Assembly: GCA_009843625.1 (NCBI GenBank)
Contig: VYDD01000065.1
Span: 1-8,072 of the forward strand
Source of the DNA: Gammaproteobacteria bacterium
GTDB lineage: Bacteria; Gemmatimonadota; Gemmatimonadetes; Longimicrobiales; Gaopeijiaceae
Direction of reading: 5' to 3'
DNA length: 8,072 bases
The translations under genes were made by a program, and so were the position numbers. This document shows, piece after piece, positions 1-8,072 of the stretch (its first letter is position 1; each line of letters begins with the position of its first letter). The notes under the pieces were generated by a model. It was given only the letters and a program-made list of their open reading frames with translations, did no database searches and was not told where the DNA came from.

Positions 1-828
1 CCCGTAGGCCGGGGTCCAGGCCGACCCATGGTCGAAGTGGGTTTCGTCGAATGAGGCGTAGGCCGCGAAGCGGCTGTCTTCGGTGAGGTCGAAGGACAGC
101 TGCGTGGTGGTCGACTTCCAGTTGTTGGCGTCCCGGTTGTCGATGCCTTCCCCGTTCGTGATCGTGACGCGGTAGCTCGCGCGGCTGCCGAGGCGGCCCG
201 TCATCAGCAACCCGGGCTCGTACCCGTTCAGGCCGAGCCTGAACGCAAGGTTGCCGAACGAGCAGACTCCTCCAATCCCGGGGCACGCATGCTCCTCTGC
301 TATCCCTGATACCCTCGCGTCCCGCTCAATCAGCGGCAGGTCCGAGTTGGGAACCAGCCAGAAGTACGAGATGCCGCGCTTGAACTGACCCATGTTGAGC
401 ACGAAGGCCTCCGAGAAGCTCAACGTGAGCCACGCGTCCAGCACCGTGCCTCCGCGCAGCGCCTCGAACTGGAGGCGACCGCTGACGAAGTCGTTGTAGC
501 GCCCGTCCAGCGTGATCCAGGCGCGCCGCATGGAAAACGTCGAGACGGCGCCCTCGGTGCTCGGCGCCTCGTACTGCGCGTGCACGCGCGCATCGAATGA
601 GACACTGGAGCCGCCATAGGACCGGAAGGGCGGATCCTGGGCCTGGAGTGCGGAGGAGGAGAACGCCATGGCTGCGAGCAGCATGCCTCCGAGCGCCGTC
701 CTTGCGGATGCCGTCGAATCCGGCCGCCGCTTCCGCCGGCGCTTGCCGCCATGGGTGCCCGGGTGCGGGTCGGAATGGAATTTCGGTGCCGCTCCTGCCG
801 TGATCGTCGTCTCTTGGTGCGCCGGCAT
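1..828 (-). CDS. Phosphate-selective porin O/P-like outer-membrane protein (partial, C-terminus beyond the window)
   Basis: An uninterrupted minus-strand frame runs off the left edge, giving 276 codons of the N-terminal part. There are two adjacent ATGs (831 and 828). An AGGAGG on the coding strand (834-839) lies 5 bases from the second and 2 from the first, so I chose 828. The N-terminus is about 48 charged residues including KRRRKRR. A hydrophobic stretch beginning MLLAAMAF and ending SALQAQ follows, with signal-peptidase cleavage likely after ALQA near residue 63. If the true start is the internal ATG at 684, the signal peptide has an ordinary length. The mature part has the alternating strands of a beta barrel. 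The segments RRAWITLDGRYNDF, DAWLTLSFSEAFVLNMGQFK and LIERDARVSG resemble the OprO/OprP family, in which the R-R-x-x-x-x-x-G strand and the GQFK motif recur. Members are trimeric outer-membrane channels, often for phosphate or other anions. Substrate cannot be told here. Two cysteines (about residues 182 and 189) sit in what is probably a loop. The gene lies downstream of fhs on the same strand, 104 bases away; co-transcription is possible but not shown. Confidence 0.72.
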   Translation of the reverse strand, partial: MPAHQETTITAGAAPKFHSDPHPGTHGGKRRRKRRPDSTASARTALGGMLLAAMAFSSSALQAQDPPFRSYGGSSVSFDARVHAQYEAPSTEGAVSTFSMRRAWITLDGRYNDFVSGRLQFEALRGGTVLDAWLTLSFSEAFVLNMGQFKRGISYFWLVPNSDLPLIERDARVSGIAEEHACPGIGGVCSFGNLAFRLGLNGYEPGLLMTGRLGSRASYRVTITNGEGIDNRDANNWKSTTTQLSFDLTEDSRFAAYASFDETHFDHGSAWTPAYG

Positions 829-833
829 CATGG

Positions 834-839
834 CCTCCT
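834..839 (-). promoter_or_regulatory. Shine-Dalgarno sequence of the porin gene
   Basis: The coding strand reads AGGAGG, a perfect match to the 16S 3' end, 5 bases before the ATG at 828 and 2 bases before the ATG at 831. It supports the second of the two tandem ATGs and argues against an internal start at 684. Confidence 0.65.
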
Positions 840-860
840 GGGAGGGGGTGTCGCGGTTGT

Positions 861-873
861 CGTAGTCGCTACG
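861..873 (-). repeat. Small perfect inverted repeat in the fhs-porin gap
   Basis: CGTAG and CTACG flank a 3-base spacer. A second short one (TCGGC/GCCGA around GGT) lies closer to the fhs stop, within 885-905. Neither is followed by a T run on the coding strand, so neither makes a convincing intrinsic terminator. The rest of the 829-932 gap shows nothing I can name. Confidence 0.3.
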
Positions 874-932
874 TCCGGCCGTGCCTGATTTGGCTCGGCA
901 CCGCCGATGGCCGATCGGGATAGTCGCGCCTG

Positions 933-2831
<1,899 letters not shown>

Positions 2832-2991
2832 TGGCAGGGGATAGTCCATGGTTTCGGGACGCTGGCGCCGGAGGCCGAGGGATTCGTCGCGCAAACAACC
2901 CGGCGCTCGCGGATGCGCCAGAAAGATTCCCTCGGCGGCCTGATTTGGGAATAGGCGCAGGAAAAGAGTCTGGCGGGGAACGGTGATTTCC

Positions 2992-3021
2992 TTGATTCGG
3001 TCCCGCGGGTACGGGTACATT
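2992..3021 (+). promoter_or_regulatory. Possible sigma-70 promoter for thpR
   Basis: TTGATT (2992-2997) and TACATT (3016-3021) are separated by 18 bases; each matches 4 of 6 consensus positions. It lies in the 253-base divergent gap between fhs and thpR and would give a 5' leader of roughly 55-60 bases before the ATG at 3085. In such GC-rich DNA this is an AT-richer island, but the match is only moderate. I found no equally good promoter reading toward fhs. Confidence 0.33.
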
Positions 3022-3084
3022 AATCGCGGTATCGCGGCGCGCCGGCGCCACGATCCCCGGCCCCCCTCCTTTCAAGAGTCCCGC

Positions 3085-3669
3085 ATGCGACTATTCATCG
3101 CGCTGAATCTCTCCGATGGCGCGAAGGAAGGCGTGTACGACGCCGCTCGGCCCCTCAGAGAGGCCGGCTTGCCGGTGCGGTGGCTGGATCCCGAAACGTA
3201 TCACCTGACGCTCAAGTTCCTGGGGAATCCACATCCGGACCTTACGCCCCGCGTGTCGGAGGTGATCGACGAAGTCGGAGGCAAGAACCGGTCCTTCTCG
3301 ATGGAGATCCGCGCCTTCGGCGCCTTTCCCACGATTCGCCGCCCAAGGGTGCTGTGGGCCGGGGTGGAGCCGGTCCTCGCCCTGCGCTGTCTGAAGCAGG
3401 ATGTGGAGTGGGGGCTGGCCAGCCTGGGCTTCAGCCGGGAGACGAGCGCCTTCCATCCTCACATCACCGTGGGCCGCGCCAGGGCGGAGACCGGCGCCGG
3501 CGCCTTCCGCGGACTGGACGCCCTGGTTGCCGACCTGGACTTCCGCCATCACATCGACGTGACGTCGGTGGAACTCATGCGCAGTCATCTCTCCCGCACC
3601 GGAGCCCGCTACAGCGTCGTATCCTCGGCGGCGCTCGAGACGCCGGAACCGGCGCAGCCCAACGGCTGA
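3085..3669 (+). CDS. thpR: RNA 2',3'-cyclic phosphodiesterase (LigT/2H family)
   Basis: The product has 194 residues, the usual size for bacterial ThpR/LigT. The family opens RNA 2',3'-cyclic phosphate ends to 2'-phosphomonoesters, and in vitro some members join tRNA halves through 2'-5' bonds. The two catalytic H-x-T/S motifs of the 2H superfamily are present: HLTLKFLG at 40-47 (H40, T42) and HPHITVGR at 124-131 (H126, T128). The N-terminus MRLFIALNLS is typical of the family and fixes the start at 3085, although the frame is open for 34 more codons upstream. A weak AAGAG precedes the ATG. The last 10-12 residues (ETPEPAQPNG) look like a disordered tail. The gene is divergent from fhs, and its stop is 50 bases before the response regulator, so the two may share a transcript. 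Its role in the cell remains poorly defined in bacteria generally. Confidence 0.92.
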   Translation: MRLFIALNLSDGAKEGVYDAARPLREAGLPVRWLDPETYHLTLKFLGNPHPDLTPRVSEVIDEVGGKNRSFSMEIRAFGAFPTIRRPRVLWAGVEPVLALRCLKQDVEWGLASLGFSRETSAFHPHITVGRARAETGAGAFRGLDALVADLDFRHHIDVTSVELMRSHLSRTGARYSVVSSAALETPEPAQPNG

Positions 3670-3719
3670 TGACCACGATCCGCGCGAGATCCCCGATGCT
3701 CCGCCCCTGACCCGACTTC

Positions 3720-5071
<1,352 letters not shown>

Positions 5072-5075
<4 letters not shown>

Positions 5076-5866
5076 GGCGGGCAGCGGGACGGGACGGAGA
5101 ACGGGAGGATCCGTTGCGGACCGGTGACGGGGCGGAGGATGGCGGACGCGACTCCGAACCGGCGGCGGAAGCACCCATGAAGTCGCTGGCCCGGACGGCG
5201 TGGGAGTGGTGCCGGTCGGTTCTGATCGCGTTCGCGCTCTTCCTGATCATCAGAGCGTTTCTGGTGGAGGCCTTCAAGATTCCCACCGCCTCCATGGAGA
5301 ACACCTTGCTGGTGGGAGATTTCCTGGTGGTCAACAAGGCGGTGTACGGCGCCGAGGTTCCGGGGACGGCACTGCACCTTCCCGCATTCGCGGAGCTCGA
5401 GCGGCGCGACGTGATCGTGTTCACGCCTCCGCACGACCCCGGAAAGAACTATGTGAAGCGCGTGGTCGGGGTACCCGGGGATGTCCTTGAGATGCGCGCC
5501 AAGACGCTGTACCTCAACGAGGTGCAGCTCGACGAGCCATACGTTCGCCACGTGGACCCGCGGCGTGACGAGTATCATCCCGACATGGCGTGGCAGGCCG
5601 GTTTCCTCGCCGACGGCCGCGACCCGGCGTCCTACCGGCCGACGCGGGACAACTGGGGTCCGATCCGGATTCCGGAGGACAGCTACTTCGTCCTGGGCGA
5701 CAACCGCGACAACAGCGAAGACTCGCGCTACTGGGGATTTGTCGACAAGGGCTCGGTGCGGGGGCGGCCCTGGTTCGTCTACTACTCCTTCGACGCGTCT
5801 TCCGATGGGGAGGCTGCGTGGATGAGGGACGTGCGCTGGGGCAGGATCGGCGGGATTGTCCGGTAG
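5072..5866 (+). CDS. lepB: Signal peptidase I
   Basis: This membrane-bound serine protease removes signal peptides from proteins exported by Sec or Tat. From the GTG at 5072 it has 264 residues. A charged, low-complexity cytoplasmic tail (1-35) precedes one transmembrane helix (about 47-63), and the catalytic domain follows. The nucleophile is S74 in PTASMENTL and the general base is K129 in YVKRVVGVPGD; the box GDNRDNSEDSRYWG (209-222) is complete, so the Ser-Lys dyad is intact. Between the two boxes is an extended segment (about 160-200, containing DEYHPDMAWQ and YRPTRDNWGP). The start is uncertain: GTG 5072 overlaps the regulator's stop in a 4-base GTGA and has GGAG at good spacing, whereas ATG 5177 would remove the charged tail and leave a more usual 229-residue enzyme. 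The porin in this window carries a signal peptide and is the kind of protein it would process. Confidence 0.94.
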
Positions 5867-5885
5867 ACACGGGCGCGGGTACTGG

Positions 5886-5914
5886 TTGACACCATGCGGC
5901 CTGTCTGATACCCT
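5886..5914 (+). promoter_or_regulatory. Probable sigma-70 promoter of the rplM-rpsI-rpsB-tsf operon
   Basis: A perfect -35 TTGACA (5886-5891) is followed, after a 17-base spacer, by TACCCT (5909-5914), which keeps the important A2 and T6 of the -10. A TG (5906-5907) one base upstream makes an extended -10. It lies just after lepB and would start transcription near 5921, giving a leader of about 85 bases before rplM. A second TTGACT at 5914-5919 has no matching -10. Confidence 0.55.
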
Positions 5915-5920
5915 TGACTG

Positions 5921-6004
5921 CTTTGTTACTCCACTCCGTGGGTTCGACGTCGAGGACGAGAACGCGGAAGAACGTCTCCCCGGCAAATAGCGGGTGAACC
6001 GTAC
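5921..6004 (+). promoter_or_regulatory. Probable 5' leader of the ribosomal operon
   Basis: If the promoter above is used, these bases form the untranslated leader of rplM. They contain the perfect 10-base palindrome TCGACGTCGA (5944-5953), and a short CCCG/CGGG pairing around an AT-richer loop just before the start codon. Ribosomal operons are often autoregulated by binding of one product to the leader, and L13 leaders are known in some bacteria. I cannot match this one to a described structure. Confidence 0.25.
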
Positions 6005-6433
6005 GTGAAGACATATACGCCCAGGGCGCGCGACATCGAGCACCAGTGGTGGGTGGTTGATGCTGCGGGACAGCCGTTGGGGCGCCTGGCGGCGCAGGTC
6101 GCGCGCGTGCTGCGCGGCAAGCACAAGCCCATCTTCACGCCTCATCTCGACACGGGGGACAACGTGGTGGTGATCAACGCCGCCCGCGTGAAGCTCACCG
6201 GCAACAAGGCGGCGCAGAAGACCTACTTCCGTCATTCGGGCTACATGGGCGGCGAGCGCCATATTCCCTTCAGGACGATGCTGGAGCGGCATCCCGAGCG
6301 GGTGATCGAGCGCGCCGTACGCGGCATGCTCCCGAAAGCACGCCTGGGTCGCCGACTCCGCCGCCGGCTGCGCGTCTATGCCGGGGCCGAGCATCCTCAT
6401 CATGGCCAGCGTCCGCGCCAACTCACGTTCTGA
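6005..6433 (+). CDS. rplM: 50S ribosomal protein L13
   Basis: The product is 142 residues, the same length as the E. coli protein. L13 is an early-assembly protein of the large subunit that binds 23S rRNA. Clear family segments are WWVVDAAGQPLGRLAAQVA (15-33), GDNVVVINA (51-59), the TGNKAAQKTYFRHSGY region (65-80) and the signature AVRGMLPK (104-111), followed by VYAGAEHPH. The segment after the signature is unusually arginine-rich (GRRLRRRLR). Translation starts at a GTG, with GGGTGA a few bases upstream as ribosome-binding site. It is the first gene of the rplM-rpsI-rpsB-tsf cluster, downstream of a good promoter candidate. Confidence 0.97.
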   Translation: MKTYTPRARDIEHQWWVVDAAGQPLGRLAAQVARVLRGKHKPIFTPHLDTGDNVVVINAARVKLTGNKAAQKTYFRHSGYMGGERHIPFRTMLERHPERVIERAVRGMLPKARLGRRLRRRLRVYAGAEHPHHGQRPRQLTF

Positions 6434-6436
6434 GGT
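6432..6436 (+). promoter_or_regulatory. Shine-Dalgarno GAGGT deciding the rpsI start
   Basis: GAGGT overlaps the rplM stop codon and lies 10 bases before TTG 6447. It is the only good ribosome-binding site near the start of S9. It supports the TTG over the upstream ATGs (6378, 6402), which lie inside rplM. Confidence 0.5.
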
Positions 6437-6446
6437 CACGGGTTCA

Positions 6447-6842
6447 TTGCCATACGTAGAACAGGTTCAGGCCGTAGGCCGGCGCAAGAGCAGCGTAGCG
6501 CGCATCATGCTGCGGCCGGGAATCGGAAGGTGGCTGATCAACGGCCGGGAACTGGACGACTATTTTCCGCGGCTGGTGCATCGCAAGCGCGCCACCGAGC
6601 CGATGCAGGTCGTTGACGCCGACGCCCGCTTCGATGTCGTCGTGCGCGTGCACGGGGGCGGGATGACCGGTCAGGCCGACGCCATCCGCCTGGGGATTGC
6701 CCGAGCGCTGGTCGAGGAAGACGAAGACGCGATGGGCCCGCTTCGCCAGGGCGGGTTCCTCTCACGTGATCCGCGCAAGGTGGAGCGCAAGAAGCCCGGC
6801 CGTCCGAAGGCCCGCAAGCGCTTCCAGTTCAGCAAGCGATAA
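6447..6842 (+). CDS. rpsI: 30S ribosomal protein S9
   Basis: With the TTG at 6447 the protein has 131 residues, matching the usual length of about 130. S9 sits in the head of the small subunit, and its C-terminal arginine reaches the P-site tRNA. Seen here are GRRKSSVARI (11-20), the signature GGGMTGQADAIRLGIARAL (70-88), the LSRDPRKVERKKPGRPKARK stretch (105-124) and the invariant C-terminus SKR (129-131). The frame remains open upstream to ATGs at 6402 and 6378, but those would overlap rplM by 32-56 bases and add residues that do not look like S9. A TTG just after the rplM stop, preceded by GAGGT, gives the canonical N-terminus, so I place the start there. It lies 13 bases after rplM and 23 before rpsB, within one operon. 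Confidence 0.94.
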   Translation: MPYVEQVQAVGRRKSSVARIMLRPGIGRWLINGRELDDYFPRLVHRKRATEPMQVVDADARFDVVVRVHGGGMTGQADAIRLGIARALVEEDEDAMGPLRQGGFLSRDPRKVERKKPGRPKARKRFQFSKR

Positions 6843-6865
6843 ACCCGAGGACTGCCTGGAGACGC

Positions 6866-7891
6866 ATGGAGCAGGTTTCTCTGAACCAGATGCTTGAGGC
6901 CGGGGTCCACTTCGGACACCAGACGCGCCGATGGAACCCCAAGATGCGCCGTTTCATCTTCACGGAGCGGAACGGCATCCATATCATCGACCTGCGCAAG
7001 ACGTTCGATCGGCTGATCGCGGCCCGGAAGATCGCACGCCAACTGGTGCTTTCGGGCGAACGCCTCCTGTTCGTCTGCACCAAGCCGCAGTTGCGCGGGA
7101 TCATTGAAGAGGACGCCGCCCGGTCCCGGAGCCTGTTCGTGACGGAGCGCTGGCTGGGCGGCATGCTCACCAATTTCCAGACCATTCGTCGCCAGATCCG
7201 CCGCCTGAAGGAGCTGGAGCGGGGCCAGGAGGAGAACGCCTTCGAGTTCTACACCAAGAAGGAACGCCTTCTGCTCGAACGCGAGCGGCTGAAGTTGGAG
7301 AAGTACTTTTCCGGGGTGAAGGACATGGCCCGGCTCCCGGGCGCCATCTTCGTCGTCGATGCCCGGCGCGAGGCGATCGCCGTAAGGGAGGCCCACCGGC
7401 TTGGTATCCCGATCATCGCCATCACCGACACCAACGCCGATCCGGACCTCATCACCTACCCGATTCCGGGGAACGACGACGCGATACGCTCGGTCAGCCT
7501 GATCAGCGGCGCCATCGCCGAGGCCATCAGCCAGGCCCGCAAGGAGGTGCCGGAAGATGAGCGCCGTCGGGTGGAGGACCTGGAGGCCACGACGTATTCG
7601 ACCGAGACAGGCGAGAAGGCCGCCGCGGTGGAGGAGCATCCGCGCCGCCGAGCGCGCCGGCGGCCCCGTCCGGGCGTCATCGCGGAACGCCAGACGGGCA
7701 GCCCCGGTCGAGGGGATTCGCAAAAGCGAGTCAGGAGGGCCCGCGTTCTGGTCAGGAAGCCGGGGGGCGACGGGGCTGAATCGGATTCCCGCGGAGCGCC
7801 CGCGAAGCCGTCGACCAGCCAGGAAGCCGAACCGAAGCCGTCCCGGGTCCGACGCGCGCCTCCCAAGCCGGTAGCGTCCCGGACCAGCTGA
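6866..7891 (+). CDS. rpsB: 30S ribosomal protein S2 with a long basic C-terminal tail
   Basis: The first 226 or so residues are a complete S2: EAGVHFGHQTRRWNPKM (11-27), GIHIIDL (37-43), WLGGMLTNFQTI (96-107), a charged coiled-coil-like segment (about 110-147), LPGAIFVVDARRE (157-169), ADPDLITYPIPGNDDA (191-206) and GAIAEAISQ (215-223). S2 binds late to the small subunit and is needed to hold S1 in bacteria that have it. About 115 further residues (227-341) lack resemblance to the core. This tail is rich in Arg, Pro, Glu, Lys and Ser, with runs such as RRRARRRPRP and repeated KP-S/P motifs, and is almost certainly disordered. Usual S2 proteins have about 230-260 residues, so the tail is large. 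GGAG lies 4 bases before the ATG. Confidence 0.95.
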   Translation: MEQVSLNQMLEAGVHFGHQTRRWNPKMRRFIFTERNGIHIIDLRKTFDRLIAARKIARQLVLSGERLLFVCTKPQLRGIIEEDAARSRSLFVTERWLGGMLTNFQTIRRQIRRLKELERGQEENAFEFYTKKERLLLERERLKLEKYFSGVKDMARLPGAIFVVDARREAIAVREAHRLGIPIIAITDTNADPDLITYPIPGNDDAIRSVSLISGAIAEAISQARKEVPEDERRRVEDLEATTYSTETGEKAAAVEEHPRRRARRRPRPGVIAERQTGSPGRGDSQKRVRRARVLVRKPGGDGAESDSRGAPAKPSTSQEAEPKPSRVRRAPPKPVASRTS

Positions 7892-7893
7892 TC

Positions 7894-7924
7894 CTTCCTG
7901 CCGGCGACTGCCGGGACAGGGAAG
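7894..7924 (+). promoter_or_regulatory. Stable hairpin between rpsB and tsf
   Basis: CTTCCTGCCGGC (7894-7905) pairs with 7910-7924 around the loop GACT. CCGGC pairs with GCCGG; then, past a bulged GA, CTTCCTG pairs with CAGGGAAG with one bulged G. That makes 12 base pairs, starting 3 bases after the rpsB stop. No T run follows, so it is not a classical intrinsic terminator. It could be an attenuator, an mRNA-stabilising element or a translational control element: its 3' arm holds the AGGGA in front of an alternative tsf ATG at 7926. Confidence 0.5.
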
Positions 7925-8006
7925 TATGGACGAGGGTCGCGGGAAAGCGTCGCCACCGGATCCCGCGTCCCGCAACCTCGATCCGACCACCAGGCGGATA
8001 CTCCAC

Positions 8007-8072
8007 ATGACGATTCCCGCAATGATGGTGAAGGCCCTGCGCGACCGGACAGGCGGGGGCATGATGGATTGC
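8007..8072 (+). CDS. tsf: Translation elongation factor Ts (first 22 codons only)
   Basis: EF-Ts recycles EF-Tu by exchanging GDP for GTP. The visible product, MTIPAMMVKALRDRTGGGMMDC, matches the N-terminal UBA-like segment of the family (V-K-x-L-R-x-R-T-G-x-G-M-M-D-C), and the place after rpsB is the standard one. The right edge cuts the gene. The ATG at 8007 gives the canonical N-terminus and has AGGCGGA (7992-7998) 8 bases upstream. The frame is also open to an ATG at 7926, which would add 27 residues that are mostly polar and unlike known EF-Ts; that ATG follows the hairpin described above. Confidence 0.88.
   Translation, partial: MTIPAMMVKALRDRTGGGMMDC

Noticed and set aside
420..752. 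A 110-codon minus-strand frame starting with ATG inside the porin region
   Set aside because: It is an out-of-frame shadow of the porin gene; the porin frame has the signal peptide, the family motifs and the Shine-Dalgarno.
885..905. Short inverted repeat after fhs considered as a terminator
   Set aside because: The stem is only 5 bp with a 3-base loop and no following T run.
6671..8062. A 463-codon minus-strand open frame opposite rpsI, rpsB and tsf
   Set aside because: It covers three conserved translation genes in antisense and shows no domain.

Overview
The window is a GC-rich bacterial chromosome segment, densely coded, with no mobile element, CRISPR array, tRNA or rRNA that I can see. 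The gene set suggests a Gram-negative bacterium. It has an outer-membrane porin of the OprO/OprP type, a sigma-54 enhancer-binding regulator, a signal peptidase I with a long insert between its conserved boxes, and the ribosomal cluster rplM-rpsI-rpsB-tsf. A GC-rich phylum such as Gemmatimonadota or a relative would fit, but that is an inference from gene content, not a demonstrated assignment.

Layout. On the minus strand, a porin whose 3' part lies beyond the left edge (1-828) lies downstream of a formate-tetrahydrofolate ligase gene (fhs, 933-2831). On the plus strand, starting from a 253-base divergent intergenic region, come thpR (RNA 2',3'-cyclic phosphodiesterase, 3085-3669), an NtrC/AtoC-type sigma-54 response regulator (3720-5075) and lepB (signal peptidase I, 5072-5866, overlapping the regulator by 4 bases). 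After a 138-base gap with a good promoter candidate comes the translation operon: rplM (L13, GTG start), rpsI (S9, probable TTG start), rpsB (S2 with a long C-terminal tail) and the first 22 codons of tsf (EF-Ts), cut by the right edge.

How the genes fit together. The right half is a growth-related block: secretory-protein processing followed by three ribosomal proteins and an elongation factor. The fhs product feeds one-carbon units into folate metabolism. The regulator has no histidine kinase gene beside it here, so its signal is unknown.

This is mainly a housekeeping region and I do not see a new biological system. The points most worth a second look are: the fhs product, which resembles the synthetase domain of eukaryotic C1-tetrahydrofolate synthase, including a roughly 50-residue insert; a strong hairpin between rpsB and tsf that contains the ribosome-binding region of an alternative in-frame tsf start; the 115-residue basic tail on S2; and the GSFTGA variant of the sigma-54 contact loop.
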